Assembly: GCA_038141425.1 (NCBI GenBank)
Contig: JAYQIC010000001.1
Location: 1 to 64,000, forward strand
Reading direction: 5' to 3'
Source of the DNA: UBA7985 sp038141425
GTDB lineage: Bacteria; Pseudomonadota; Alphaproteobacteria; UBA7985
DNA: 64,000 nt
Each line of letters begins with the position of its first letter. The first letter of the stretch is position 1. A program made the translations under genes and the position numbers. The notes beneath the pieces are model-generated. The model was given only the letters and a program-made list of their open reading frames with translations, was not told where the DNA came from and searched no databases. Of this stretch, positions 29,153 through 38,135 are shown piece after piece.

Positions 29153-29742
29153 TTGATTCTTCCACATTGGGTTCAGCCAACCAACGGTTCCCTCCCCCCT
29201 AGCGGTCAGAAACAGAGCAAGAGCATTGGCCCATAGCAACGGTGATCGACTATGAGCGTGAAATTAACCTTCGTGTTTTGCCAAGCAAGTAAGATTTGAG
29301 ACATTGCAGTTTTTTTTGGCCCTTTAATGCCCAAATGGCTGTGGAAAAGGCGTTTCTGCCTGGAAAAGCTTAACATGAGAACCACCACTAAGGCGCCTCT
29401 GTCGTATAAAGCAGCCCCAAGCCCGCCGAGAGTCTCACCCGGCCCGTTGCAGTGCACTGAAATGGTTTCATGCCAAGGGTTCAGCGGGGATTCTGGCACG
29501 AACCCCCGCGACGGGAATCGGGGCAGAAACCGCGACATCGGGCGCCTGTACCGTCCGGCAACGCTGTTCAATATACGCCCTTGATTGCGCCACTGGCTTC
29601 TGACCAATTGTTGGGCAGCACCTCTGCAGGCAGGCTTGTGGCAGCACAGGTCTCGGGGTGAGCCAGCTTGGAATTCAGCTTGCCCCCGCCCACTCGATAA
29701 GAGATCAAGACGGCGCAACGTACCGGGTATCAGGAGCCGATT
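29153..29742. promoter_or_regulatory. Divergent intergenic region between aapJ and metC
   Basis: About 590 bases with no convincing gene. The aapJ-proximal part is AT-richer (poly-T near 29309) and must hold the aap promoter; the metC-proximal part holds AGGAG at 29731-29735. I looked for a SAM-II riboswitch before metC and for sigma-54 sites and found neither clearly. Confidence 0.5.
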
Positions 29743-30938
29743 GTGAAAGACGTCACCAAACTGGTTACAGGCCGCCACGGCCACAAGATGGAGCGCCTTG
29801 ACGTGCGCACCGTCAATCCGTCGATCAATCGCGGCTCGACTTACCTCTACGACAGCATGAACCATATGAGCGAGGTCCGCGGCAAGGCGCGCGAACTCGG
29901 CACCCAGTCCTATGGTATCAACGGCGGTGACATCACCGTCGATTGGCAGGAAGCCTTCTGCGAGCTCGAAAACGGTTTTCGCGGTGTGGCGGTCAGCTCC
30001 GGCTTGCTCGCGTGCACGGCGCCGCTGCTCGCGCTGCTCGGCAAGGGCGATCATCTGCTGATGATCGACAGTGTCTATGGCCCGGTGCGCACCTTCTGTG
30101 ACAACTATCTGCCGCGCATCGGCGTCAGCGTGACCTACTACTACCCGCTGTGCACCCTCGATGAGCTGGACCAGCTGCGCACCCCGGAAACCCGGGTGCT
30201 CTATCTGGAGACCCCGGCTCGGTCACCTTCGAGATGCAGGATATTCCGGCGCTGGCAGCCTGGGCCAAGGACCGGGGCCTGCGTACGATCATCGATAATA
30301 CCTGGGGCACGGGGCTGTACTTCAAGCCGCTGGACCACGGCGTCGACATCTCCACCCACGCTGCGACCAAATATATGTGTGGCCATTCGGACGTTATTTC
30401 CGGGGCGATTGTCTGCAACGAAGAAACGGTGCGCGAGGTCGAGGCCATCCGCGATCTGTTCGGGTTGTCGGTCGCGCCGGACGAGATTTACATGGGCCTG
30501 CGCGGCCTGCGCACCATGGCGATCCGCCTGCCCGTGCACTGGCACAACGGTCTCGCGCTGGCCAACCATCTCAAGGGCCTGCCCGAGGTCGCCAACGTCC
30601 TGCACCCGGCGCTGGAGCAGGACCCGGGCCACGCCCTGTGGCGGCGCGATTTCACCGGCGCTTCGGGCCTGTTCTCCGTGGTCATGAGCCGTGACGTCAG
30701 CTGGGAGCAGATCGACGCCTTCCTCCGCGCGCTCAAGCTCTACGGGCTGGGCTACAGCTGGGGCGGCTTCGAAAGCCTGTGCGTCCCCCACCGCCCGCAG
30801 GCCGAGCGCACCGCCAGCAGCTGGCCCCGCCCGGGGATCGGCGAAGGCTTCGTGCTGCGCTTCCACGCCGGGCTTGAAGACCCTGACGACCTGATCGCCG
30901 ATATCGATCAGGCGATCCACGCCATGAAGAAAGCCTGA
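29743..30938 (+). CDS. metC: Cystathionine beta-lyase, frameshifted
   Basis: With the GTG at 29743 preceded by AGGAG, two frames joined near 30225 (LYLETP then GSVTFEMQDIPALAAW) give about 398 residues. Family features: SYGINGGDITVDWQEAFCELE, the cofactor region VSSGLLACTAPLLALL, IIDNTWGTGLYFKPL, HAATKYMCGHSDVISG with the PLP lysine in ATKY, and YSWGGFESL near the end. The enzyme cleaves cystathionine to homocysteine, pyruvate and ammonia in methionine synthesis. The break lies in a C-rich stretch, fitting a base-calling error. hisI follows within six bases. Confidence 0.9.
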
Positions 30939-30943
30939 ACACC

Positions 30944-31294
30944 ATGGATTTGCCCCCAGAACGCATCGATGCCCTCATCGACGCCGTCACGTTCAACACC
31001 GACGGTCTGGTTCCGGCCATCGCGCAGGACGCCGAGAACAGTCAGGTGCTGATGATGGCGTGGATGAACGAAGACAACCTGCGTGAGACCCTTGCCACCG
31101 GTCACGCCTGCTACTGGTCGCGCAGCCGGCAGGCGTTCTGGCGCAAGGGCGATACATCCGGCCACCACCAGCATGTAATCGACCTCGCCATCGACTGCGA
31201 CGGTGACACCCTGCTGCTGTCGGTCCGGCAGGAGGGTTCGGCCTGTCATACCGGCGAGCGGTCTTGTTTCTTCCGTACGGTGAACGACTTCTAA
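30944..31294 (+). CDS. hisI: Phosphoribosyl-AMP cyclohydrolase
   Basis: The 116-residue protein opens the adenine ring of PRAMP in the third step of histidine synthesis. It has the full family pattern: VLMMAWMNEDNLRETLATG, CYWSRSRQAFWRKG, HHQHVIDLAIDCDGD and the metal-binding QEGSACHTGERSCFF. Length is normal for the stand-alone enzyme. It lies five bases downstream of metC and upstream of hemH, away from the other his genes, so its grouping is incidental. Confidence 0.95.
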   Translation: MDLPPERIDALIDAVTFNTDGLVPAIAQDAENSQVLMMAWMNEDNLRETLATGHACYWSRSRQAFWRKGDTSGHHQHVIDLAIDCDGDTLLLSVRQEGSACHTGERSCFFRTVNDF

Positions 31295-31380
31295 CGCAGG
31301 CGAGTGCGACCAGGTCGCCCCACCCCAATCGCACCGCCGATAATCGTTACCACCATCACCGCAAAGCCGGACCGAGCCAC

Positions 31381-32442
31381 CATGACCCTGCCCGCCGACC
31401 ACCCCCGGTCAAAGCCCCGAAAATCGGGGTCATCCTGATGAACCTCGGAACGCCGGACGCGCCTGACGCCCCCAGCCTCAAGCGCTACCTCGCGCAGTTC
31501 CTTTCTGACCAGCGAGTCATCGACTACCCGGCGTGGCTGTGGCAGCCCCTGCTGCGCGGGATCATCCTCAACACCCGCCCGCGCAAGTCGGCGGCGCTCT
31601 ATGCCAAAATCTGGGACTACGAGCGCGGCGACAGCCCGCTACGCCTGATCCTCGGGGACCAGGTCGAGGCCATGCAGGCCCGCATCGACCCCGAGGCTGA
31701 ACACGTGATTTTCCGCGCGGGCATGCGCTATGGCTCGCCAAGCACCACCGACGTGCTGCAGGAGTTGCAGGATCTGGGCTGCCAGCAAATCGTCATGGCG
31801 GCAATCTACCCGCACTACGCCGGCGCAACCACGGCGACAGGCTATGACGAGGGCTTTGCCTTCCTGCAGAAGGCCAACTGGCAACCAGCGGTCCGGACCA
31901 TGCCGGCCTACTGTGATCACCCCGCCTATATCCATGCGCTGGCGCAGTCGGTCGAACGCCATCTGGAAACGCTGGACTGGACCCCGGACGTGATCATCAC
32001 CTCCTACCATGGCGTGCCCCAGCGCTACCTGACCGGCAAGGGCGACCCCTACCACTGCCAGTGCTACAAGACCACGCGCCTGCTGGGCGAGGCCCTGCCC
32101 GCCATCGCCGAAAAGCTCAAAGTCACCTTCCAGTCCCGCTTCGGCCCTGAAAAATGGCTCCAGCCCTACACCGACGAGACCATCGACGCGCTGGGTGCAG
32201 AAGGCAAGAAAATCGCCGTGCTCACGCCGGGGTTCTCGGCGGACTGCCTTGAGACGCTCGACGAGATCGGCAACGAAGCCCACGAGGATTTCATGGAAGC
32301 GGGCGGGACGCACTTTGCCTATATCCCCTGCCTCAATACCGAGCCTGCGCACCTGGATATGCTGGAAACCCTGATCCGGCGCGAGCTTTCGGGCTGGTTC
32401 CCGTTGCACGAAGGCGCGGAAATGCGCATATCTGCGGGATGA
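31381..32442 (+). CDS. hemH: Ferrochelatase
   Basis: The enzyme inserts Fe2+ into protoporphyrin IX. Features seen: GVILMNLGTPDAPDAPSLKRYLAQFLSD, then YHGVPQRYLTGKGDPYHCQCYKT with the active-site His, SRFGPEKWLQPYTDET, and VLTPGFSADCLETLDEIG. The open frame extends back to 31264 without a credible start. The ATG at 31381 (MTLPADHP) is in another frame and joins the protein if one C is missing from the CCCCC run near 31404, a typical homopolymer error, giving about 353 residues. The stop overlaps the next start by four bases (ATGA), so the next gene is coupled to it. Confidence 0.9.
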   Translation, partial: HDPARRPPPVKAPKIGVILMNLGTPDAPDAPSLKRYLAQFLSDQRVIDYPAWLWQPLLRGIILNTRPRKSAALYAKIWDYERGDSPLRLILGDQVEAMQARIDPEAEHVIFRAGMRYGSPSTTDVLQELQDLGCQQIVMAAIYPHYAGATTATGYDEGFAFLQKANWQPAVRTMPAYCDHPAYIHALAQSVERHLETLDWTPDVIITSYHGVPQRYLTGKGDPYHCQCYKTTRLLGEALPAIAEKLKVTFQSRFGPEKWLQPYTDETIDALGAEGKKIAVLTPGFSADCLETLDEIGNEAHEDFMEAGGTHFAYIPCLNTEPAHLDMLETLIRRELSGWFPLHEGAEMRISAG

Positions 32443-33157
32443 ATGCGCGCGGCTCCTTCTTGACCAAATACGCCCTGTTCCTGTTCCGCCGTGAACTGAA
32501 CATCCTCAGCCTGTTCCTGATGCAGGGGCGGCGGCGGCGCATCTTCCTCGGCGCTTACTGGCGTGCATCGTTTTTCCCGGGCCTGCTGGGCCTGTACTTT
32601 GTAGCCATGCGTCTGAGTGGTCTGGGGCTGGAGGCCGCGCTGAGCGCCATCGCCCTGTTCTGCGCGGGTGCGCTGGCGACTGAAATTCTGCTCTACCAGC
32701 AGAACCGCATGACCTGGCCGGTGTTCCAGCGAATCATCGACCCGGAGAAATTCCGTCGCGCCGTCCGCGATCACCTGGGCTACGACGACTATCCGGGCCG
32801 CGACCAGTGGCAGACGGTCGAAGCGCAAGCGCCCGAGCAGATCCGGAGCCTGATCCTCAAGAGCCTGCAGCAGACCCGGCAGAACCCGCCCACCTGGCGC
32901 ACCTACCTGACCCAAGCGCCCGAGGTCAAAGCCGGGGGCGCCATGGTGCTGTTCACCGGATTGATGCTGATGGGGCCGGTGGGCACGTCGGTGATCACCG
33001 TACCGGTACTGTCATTCTTCCTCGGCGTCACGCTGCGCCGGGTGAAGCAGGGTCTGGACAGCGCCCTGGTCTGGCCCTTCGTCGAATCCCTGATCGACTG
33101 GACCATGGTCAACGCGCTGGGTGGTGGGGGCCGCTACGAGCGCGCGAGTTCAACTAG
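32439..33157 (+). CDS. Membrane protein of unknown function, coupled to hemH
   Basis: This protein of about 238 residues has an amphipathic basic N-terminus (LFLMQGRRRRIFLGAYWR) and two hydrophobic hairpins: ASFFPGLLGLYFVAM/LSAIALFCAGALATEILLY at 45-90, and GAMVLFTGLMLMGPVGTSVITVPVLSFFLGV at 165-200. Between them is a soluble part with RRAVRDHLGYDDYPGRDQW. The frame as given runs on into a terminator and past 33157; an alternative frame ends AREFN at 33157, so a shift near 33140 probably gives the true end. Its translational coupling to ferrochelatase suggests a role near heme or membrane metabolism. No family was recognised. Confidence 0.6.
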
Positions 33158-33188
33158 TCCCGCACACGAGGCATCTTCCCAGCATGCA

Positions 33189-33236
33189 AAGGCCGCGCCA
33201 GACCCTGTTGAATGGGGTCCGGCAGCGGCCTTTTCC
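33189..33236. terminator. Bidirectional intrinsic terminator between convergent genes
   Basis: AAGGCCGC...GACCC and GGGTCC...GCGGCCTT form a long imperfect stem around TGTTGAAT. T-rich tracts follow in the plus direction, and A-rich bases precede it for the minus direction. It lies between the hemH-linked gene and the porin gene, which converge here. Confidence 0.7.
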
Positions 33237-33251
33237 GTTGGATCAGCAGCC

Positions 33252-34421
33252 TTAGAACGTGATTTTGGCCTGCATGCCAAAGGCCTGCCCGTTGGTGTAC
33301 TTGAAGCCACGATTGAGGCCGACAGCGGTGGTGTTGTCCAGCGCCACGTCGAGGCCGTCGTTGACCTGCCGGAAGAACGCACCGACCGACACTTCCTTGG
33401 TCGCCTGATACTCGGCGCCGATGCTGAAGGAGGTCGACACCTCGGCCGAAGCCGCGCTGCCGCCGCCAATGCCCGCATCGAAGTAGGCGGGTGACGTCGG
33501 CTCCTTGGTGTTGACCAGACACTCGGTCTCGATCCCGGTACAGCCCCACTCTGCTGTGGTCACCAGACGGTCGGCGTCGAACGAGACCGTCAGCGCGTCG
33601 AGCACGGTGTAGGCCATGGCGATCGACCCGAACTGGCGCTTGACGTCGGTTTCATTCCCGGTGGACTGAAGCATATAGCTGGTCAGCTCGTCCTGCCCCA
33701 GCGACAGCCCGACGGAAAGGTCACCCAGATCGACGGTCGTGGACACGCCCAGACCGTAGTACTTGGTGGCGTAGGTCTTCATGGTGCCACCACTAAGACC
33801 ACTGCTGACGCCATGCAGCGACAGATCGAAGTCGTACCCGGCGAGACCCAGCCCGTATTGCGCCTGCCCCGCCACTGCCTTCTGCTCGAGATCGTAGCTG
33901 ACCTCGATATCCAGATCACCGAAATTGAGGTGGTAGCCGACCTCGTCACCGCCGAAGAGCCCGGCATAGCTATGGTCGAGCAGCTGCGCGGAAACACCCG
34001 AACCGCCCACGGAAAGATCGCTGGCGTAGCTGAAGTAGTCCGACCGGACCCCACCATCGCGGTAGAAGATATCGCCCAGTCCGGTATTCAGACCGATCAG
34101 GGCACGCTGAAACTTGATAGGTTCACCGATGCCGCTCAGGCCCAGATCCGCCTGCCCCAGCCAGTTCAGGCCGGCAATATCCACCGAGGCCGACATGTGC
34201 AACTCCGCGGCAACATCGCGGGTCGTACCGAGCACTCCATCCTTGGCGCCCACGGCGGCGGCTGTCAGCGCGGCGCCTGCGGTATTGAGGGTATTGAAGA
34301 TCGGTGACGCGTCGTCGTCGTACCAGGACAGCTTCACAAAACCGCCGAGGGTTACGTCCACTTCTGCGCTGGCAACGCCGGGCGCGAGCAGGAACGAGGC
34401 GGCCAAAAGCACCTTCCGCAT
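33252..34421 (-). CDS. Outer-membrane porin
   Basis: The 389-residue protein has a signal peptide (RKVLLAASFLLAPGVASA), then EVDVTLGGFVKLSWYDD, the start of a Gram-negative trimeric porin barrel. A regular alternation of amphipathic strands and Gly/Asp-rich turns follows, with NWLGQADLGLSG and GLNTGLGDIFYRDGGVRSDYF typical of the L3-like constriction region. It ends in Phe (MQAKITF), the outer-membrane insertion signal. It is transcribed from an AT-rich upstream region and ends at a terminator. It forms a diffusion channel for small solutes; specificity cannot be judged. Confidence 0.85.
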   Translation of the reverse strand: MRKVLLAASFLLAPGVASAEVDVTLGGFVKLSWYDDDASPIFNTLNTAGAALTAAAVGAKDGVLGTTRDVAAELHMSASVDIAGLNWLGQADLGLSGIGEPIKFQRALIGLNTGLGDIFYRDGGVRSDYFSYASDLSVGGSGVSAQLLDHSYAGLFGGDEVGYHLNFGDLDIEVSYDLEQKAVAGQAQYGLGLAGYDFDLSLHGVSSGLSGGTMKTYATKYYGLGVSTTVDLGDLSVGLSLGQDELTSYMLQSTGNETDVKRQFGSIAMAYTVLDALTVSFDADRLVTTAEWGCTGIETECLVNTKEPTSPAYFDAGIGGGSAASAEVSTSFSIGAEYQATKEVSVGAFFRQVNDGLDVALDNTTAVGLNRGFKYTNGQAFGMQAKITF

Positions 34422-34595
34422 TTTGAAATCTCCGAGAATAAAATAGAGCTGATAAAATCAAATAGATTAGAAATTGCGCGATTCTTATGTGACTGGAAAC
34501 GGTCACGCTAAGCAGATTCGACCCAAGCCCCGGAACTATGACGATTCTAGGGTGTATTGTGTCTATTTAAGGTACAAACAATTGAAAATATGATA

Positions 34596-34622
34596 GAAAA
34601 AATCGATTCGAAAACGAATCGG
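34596..34622 (-). terminator. Intrinsic terminator downstream of the tandem secreted pair
   Basis: On the minus strand CGATTCG-TTTT-CGAATCG forms a perfect 7-base stem followed by ATTTTTT. It lies about 35 bases past the stop at 34653. A second weaker GAATC/GATTC pair is beside it. Confidence 0.75.
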
Positions 34623-34652
34623 TAGTGGCTGAAAACCGAATCAGAACGCGAT

Positions 34653-35190
34653 TCAGATGGCGTCGCCCAGCTCTTCGCGATCCTGCAGACGCCGGCTGTC
34701 ACCCGGCTCCCACAGAAAGGCCAGTGGACCGTCGTACCAGCCCGGCACCTGCGCATACAGATGCTCGCGTTCGGTGGCCCAGATTGGCTTGCAATGGGTG
34801 CCGCCGGGATAGGTCCAGCAGATTTCGTCGGCTTCGATCTGCCACAGTCCGGCGTTGGCGGTGTCGTCCTGTAACCAGCCATTGAGCGTCTGGCCGTTGC
34901 TGAAGTGATACTCCACCTCCTCCCCGCGCGGGTGGATGAAGATCAGGGTGTTGTCGGAGACCAACGCGCGGATCTCCTCGCCCGAGAGTTTCCGGATCAG
35001 GAAATGGCGCTCGCCGTCATACTGCACCGAAAGCCGGGTTTCCTCGGGCTGGCTGAGCCCGGTCGCAAAGCCGCCGTCCCGGACCCCAGCAGCAGTAGCA
35101 GCAGGGCCAAAGTCCAGTGATCCGTGCCGGGGCCGCCAGCCGCAGCCGTCGGAACAGCAGCAGCGGGTTCGAAGGTGTCGCTTTGTTCAT
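34653..35190 (-). CDS. Secreted hypothetical protein, paralogue B of a tandem pair, frameshifted
   Basis: From the ATG at 35190 (MNKATPSNPLLLF), correction near 35105 and 35065 gives a hydrophobic leader (LLLLLLGSGTA), then QPEETRLSVQYDGERHFLIRKL, and the open frame at 35027-34653. The core motif LWQIEADEICWTY...HCKPIWATEREHLY is shared with the upstream gene (WQIIEDRICWTY...CRRIWNTERSDLF). Each has a conserved Cys pair, so a disulfide in the periplasm is likely. The pattern recalls the DUF995-type family known from Rhizobiales, but that assignment is tentative. It follows its paralogue within about 15 bases and ends at a clear terminator. Confidence 0.6.
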
Positions 35191-35205
35191 GGTGATCATG
35201 CTCGA

Positions 35206-35910
35206 CTAATCCAGCGTGAAAATCTGTGGGGCGCCACGATCATCGACGGCTCGATCGGAGGTATTCGGGTCCTCGGTCGGCGCGATGTCGGGTTGGATGG
35301 GGTTGAGCGGGCGGCGGTCATCGCTGTCCTGGCTCTGGGTGACCAGCCAGACGACTTTGCGGTTGGACAGCCCCAGCGGGTCGCCAACCTCGAACCCGCG
35401 CGGGCATCAGCGGCTTGTCCGGCCCGATGGGAATGGCGAAGAGGTCGCTGCGCTCCGTATTCCAGATCCGGCGGCAGAAGGGTCCGTTGTAGGTCCAGCA
35501 GATGCGATCCTCGATGATCTGCCACGCCCCGGCGACCACGACGGTCGAATTCTGGTTCCAGCGGAAAACGTAGCCGTCAAAGGTGTGATATTCCACTGCG
35601 TGGTGCCGTCTTCGCGGTAGTAGACCCACGTGACGCCGGGATAGAGCAACTGCATCTGGTCGCGGGTCAGCGCACCACCGCGCAAGGCGTAGTCCTGCCC
35701 TTCGTAAGTCACGAATTCGGGCAGCGAGTAGAAACCCTCGGCCACCGTCTCCTGCTGCCCGCTGGCCGCGTTGATATTGTCGTCCACCGCCTTTGCCATG
35801 CCCGCCACGGCCGTGAGAGCCACGGTCACGGTCACCGCCAGCAGCAGCAGCCGCTGGAGGCCGCCGGGGAAAAGGGTGCGGGTGGCTGAATTCACGGGAT
35901 GAAGAGGCAA
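35206..35910 (-). CDS. Secreted hypothetical protein, paralogue A of a tandem pair, frameshifted
   Basis: The product begins with a signal peptide (RLLLLAVTVTVALTAVAGMAKA), then YSLPEFVTYEGQDYALRGGALTRDQMQLLYPGVTWVYY. Shifts near 35598 and 35405 join this to EYHTFDGYVFRWNQNSTVVVAGAWQIIEDRICWTYNGPFCRRIW, and then to GFEVGDPLGLSNRKVVWLVTQ and an Asp/Pro-rich tail ending GAPQIFTLD at 35206. The domain YHTFDG...GAW.I.ED.ICWTY..FC is DUF995-like in arrangement. Both this and its neighbour look exported, small and disulfide-bearing. Function unknown. Confidence 0.6.
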
Positions 35911-36140
35911 AGTGGGGGGCTTCCGTCCAGGGGGCTTGTCGTAAGGTTCAGGCCCTTGGGGCCGTCAGCGGGGATGGGCTTTTCTGCCCTGTCTTTACGG
36001 CAAGAGCGCGGCAAATTCACCCCATCAGACTTTCGCATTGTCGTGAGATTGAGCTTTTCTGGCCGCCGGGCTAGCCTGCGCAAAACCAACACTGTCAGAC
36101 GCTGGCCCCCGGGGTCGGCGCCGCGCAAGGAGTGCCGTTT

Positions 36141-37311
36141 ATGCCGCTGATCAACAGTCTGTCCCAGAATCTCGATGACATTAAAGCCTGGCGCCACGAT
36201 ATCCACGCCCACCCCGAACTGCAGTACGACGTCCACCGTACCGCCGGACTGGTCGCCGACAAACTGCGCGAGTTCGGGTGTGACGAGGTGGTTACGGGCA
36301 TTGGCCAGACCGGCGTGGTCGGTGTCATTCGCGGCCAGAAGAGCGAGAGCGGCAAGGTCATCGGCCTGCGCTCGGACATGGACGCGCTGCCGATCCAGGA
36401 AGCCCGCGACATTCCTCACAAATCCACTGTGCCCGGGAAGATGCACGCCTGCGGTCACGATGGTCATACCGCCATGCTGCTCGGCGCGGCCCAGCATCTA
36501 GCCTCTAACCGCAACTTCGATGGCACCGTCATTGTCATCTTCCAGCCCGCTGAGGAAGGCGGTGCCGGGGGCAAGGCCATGGTCGACGACGGAATGATGG
36601 AGCGCTTCGGCATTCAGGAAGTCTATGGCATGCACAACGTCCCTGGCCTGCCCGTCGGCAGCTTTGCCAGCAACGCTGGGCCGCTGATGGCCGCCGCCGA
36701 TCACATCGAAATCGGGTCGAGGGCAAGGGCGCCCACGCTGCCCTGCCCCACGACGGCGTCGACACCATTGTGGTCGCGACAGCGCTGGTACAGGCGCTGC
36801 AGTCGATCGTCTCCCGCAACCTCGATCCCATTGATCAGGCCGTGGTCTCGATCACCCAGATCCATGCCGGGGATGCCTTCAACGTCATCCCGCCCGTGGC
36901 CGAGCTGGCCGGGACCGTGCGCACCTTCCTGCCGGAAACCCGCGATATGGTGGAGCGCAGGATCGAGGAGATTTGCGCCGGGGTCGCCGCCGCTTACGGG
37001 GCAACCATCACCCCGAACTACCACCGCAACTATCCTGCGACGGTCAACCACCCGGCAGAGACCGACTTCGCGCTCGACGTCGCCGCCGGGGTCGTGGGGA
37101 GAAGTCCGTTGATCGCAACATGGCCGCGATGATGGGCGGGGAGGATTTCTCGTTCATGCTGCTCGAACGGCCGGGCAACTTCATCTTCGTGGGCAACGGC
37201 GATACGGCGGGGCTGCACCACCCCGACTATGACTTCAACGACGACTGCATTCCCTACGGCTGCTCGTACTGGATCAGCCTCGCTGAGACCGCGATGCCGC
37301 TGACCGCCTAA
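36141..37311 (+). CDS. M20-family amidohydrolase (aminoacylase/hippurate hydrolase type), frameshifted
   Basis: AAGGAG at 36127-36132 stands at good spacing before the ATG at 36141, so I prefer it to the GTG at 36132. Motifs: RHDIHAHPELQYDVHRTA, GLRSDMDALPIQE (metal Asp), MHACGHDGHTAMLLGAA (metal His), FQPAEEGGAGGKAMVDDG (Glu pair). Shifts near 36720 and 37100 join the parts, restoring GKGAHAALPHDGVDT and AAMMGGEDFSFML. About 390 residues, normal for the family. These enzymes remove acyl groups from N-acyl amino acids or related amides; substrate not evident. The neighbours do not form an obvious pathway. Confidence 0.85.
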
Positions 37312-37356
37312 GCCGCCCGCCTGTGGGTTCACCGGAGGCACAGGCCAGCCTCACGA

Positions 37357-38100
37357 ATGGCCGCGGCCGCGGCAGGCCAAACGGGCGTGCTGCATCCCTT
37401 CCGTTTCAGCGGACAGGATCTGGTCGCCCACGTCTCCGGCGCCCTGCTCTGGCCTGGCGCCAAAGCGCTGGTGGTCAGCGATCTGCATCTGGAAAAGGGC
37501 GCAGCCTTCGCCCGCAGCGGAACCTTCCTGCCGCCCTATGACAGCCTCGAAACCCTGGATCGGCTCGACGCGCTGGTCGCGCAGACCCGGCCGGAGGTGG
37601 TGATTTCGCTCGGGGACTCCTTCCACGACCCGCAGGTGATCGAGGCGCTGGGCCCGGACCTGCTGGCGCGGATCCAGCGCCTGACCCGGTCCGTGAACCG
37701 CTTTGTATGGGTGACGGGCAACCACGACCCCGATATTCCGGCAGCGATGGGCGGCGAGGTGCGGCAGGATCTGGCGCTGCAGGGTCTTCACTTCCGGCAT
37801 GAGGCCTCGCCGCTGTTCCCCCAGCCCGGAGAAATCTCCGGACACTGGCACCCCAAGGCCAGCATCGCCTCGGGCGCCAAGCGGGTGATCACCCGTGCCT
37901 GCTTCATCCACGACGAGCGGCGGCTGATCCTGCCCGCCTTTGGCACCTTCACCGGCGGGCTCAACGTTCGACATCCATCGATTATGAGCCTGTTTGAGGC
38001 AGAATCTGCGGCTTCAGGGACTGGTCTTACCAACTGCGCAATCTATCTCTTGGGCAAGCAGCAAATCGCATCGGTACGGGGGGGCGATCTCCTGGTCTGA
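37357..38100 (+). CDS. pdeM: PdeM-type metallophosphoesterase (ligase-associated)
   Basis: The 247-residue protein has the calcineurin-like motif set in PdeM order: VVSDLHLEKGAAFA, ISLGDSFHD, GNHDPD and GHWHPKASIASG, then CFIHDERRLILPAFGTFTGGLN. PdeM proteins are manganese-dependent phosphoesterases usually encoded with LigD-like ligases and implicated in DNA-damage response. No ligase gene is in this window, but a photolyase gene follows after 35 bases, so the two probably form a repair operon. GGAGG lies before the start region. Internal residues 200-230 are less typical. Confidence 0.85.
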   Translation: MAAAAAGQTGVLHPFRFSGQDLVAHVSGALLWPGAKALVVSDLHLEKGAAFARSGTFLPPYDSLETLDRLDALVAQTRPEVVISLGDSFHDPQVIEALGPDLLARIQRLTRSVNRFVWVTGNHDPDIPAAMGGEVRQDLALQGLHFRHEASPLFPQPGEISGHWHPKASIASGAKRVITRACFIHDERRLILPAFGTFTGGLNVRHPSIMSLFEAESAASGTGLTNCAIYLLGKQQIASVRGGDLLV

Positions 38101-38135
38101 GCGGTCTGCGCGACCCAAACAGCCACAGATCTGCC

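Noticed and set aside
29600..29742. SAM-II riboswitch or sigma-54 promoter before metC
   Set aside because: I could not line up the conserved pairing or the GG/GC promoter core with confidence.
29206..30054. A minus-strand frame opposite the 5' part of metC and its promoter
   Set aside because: No domain recognised and composition matches antisense of the lyase; metC is unambiguous.
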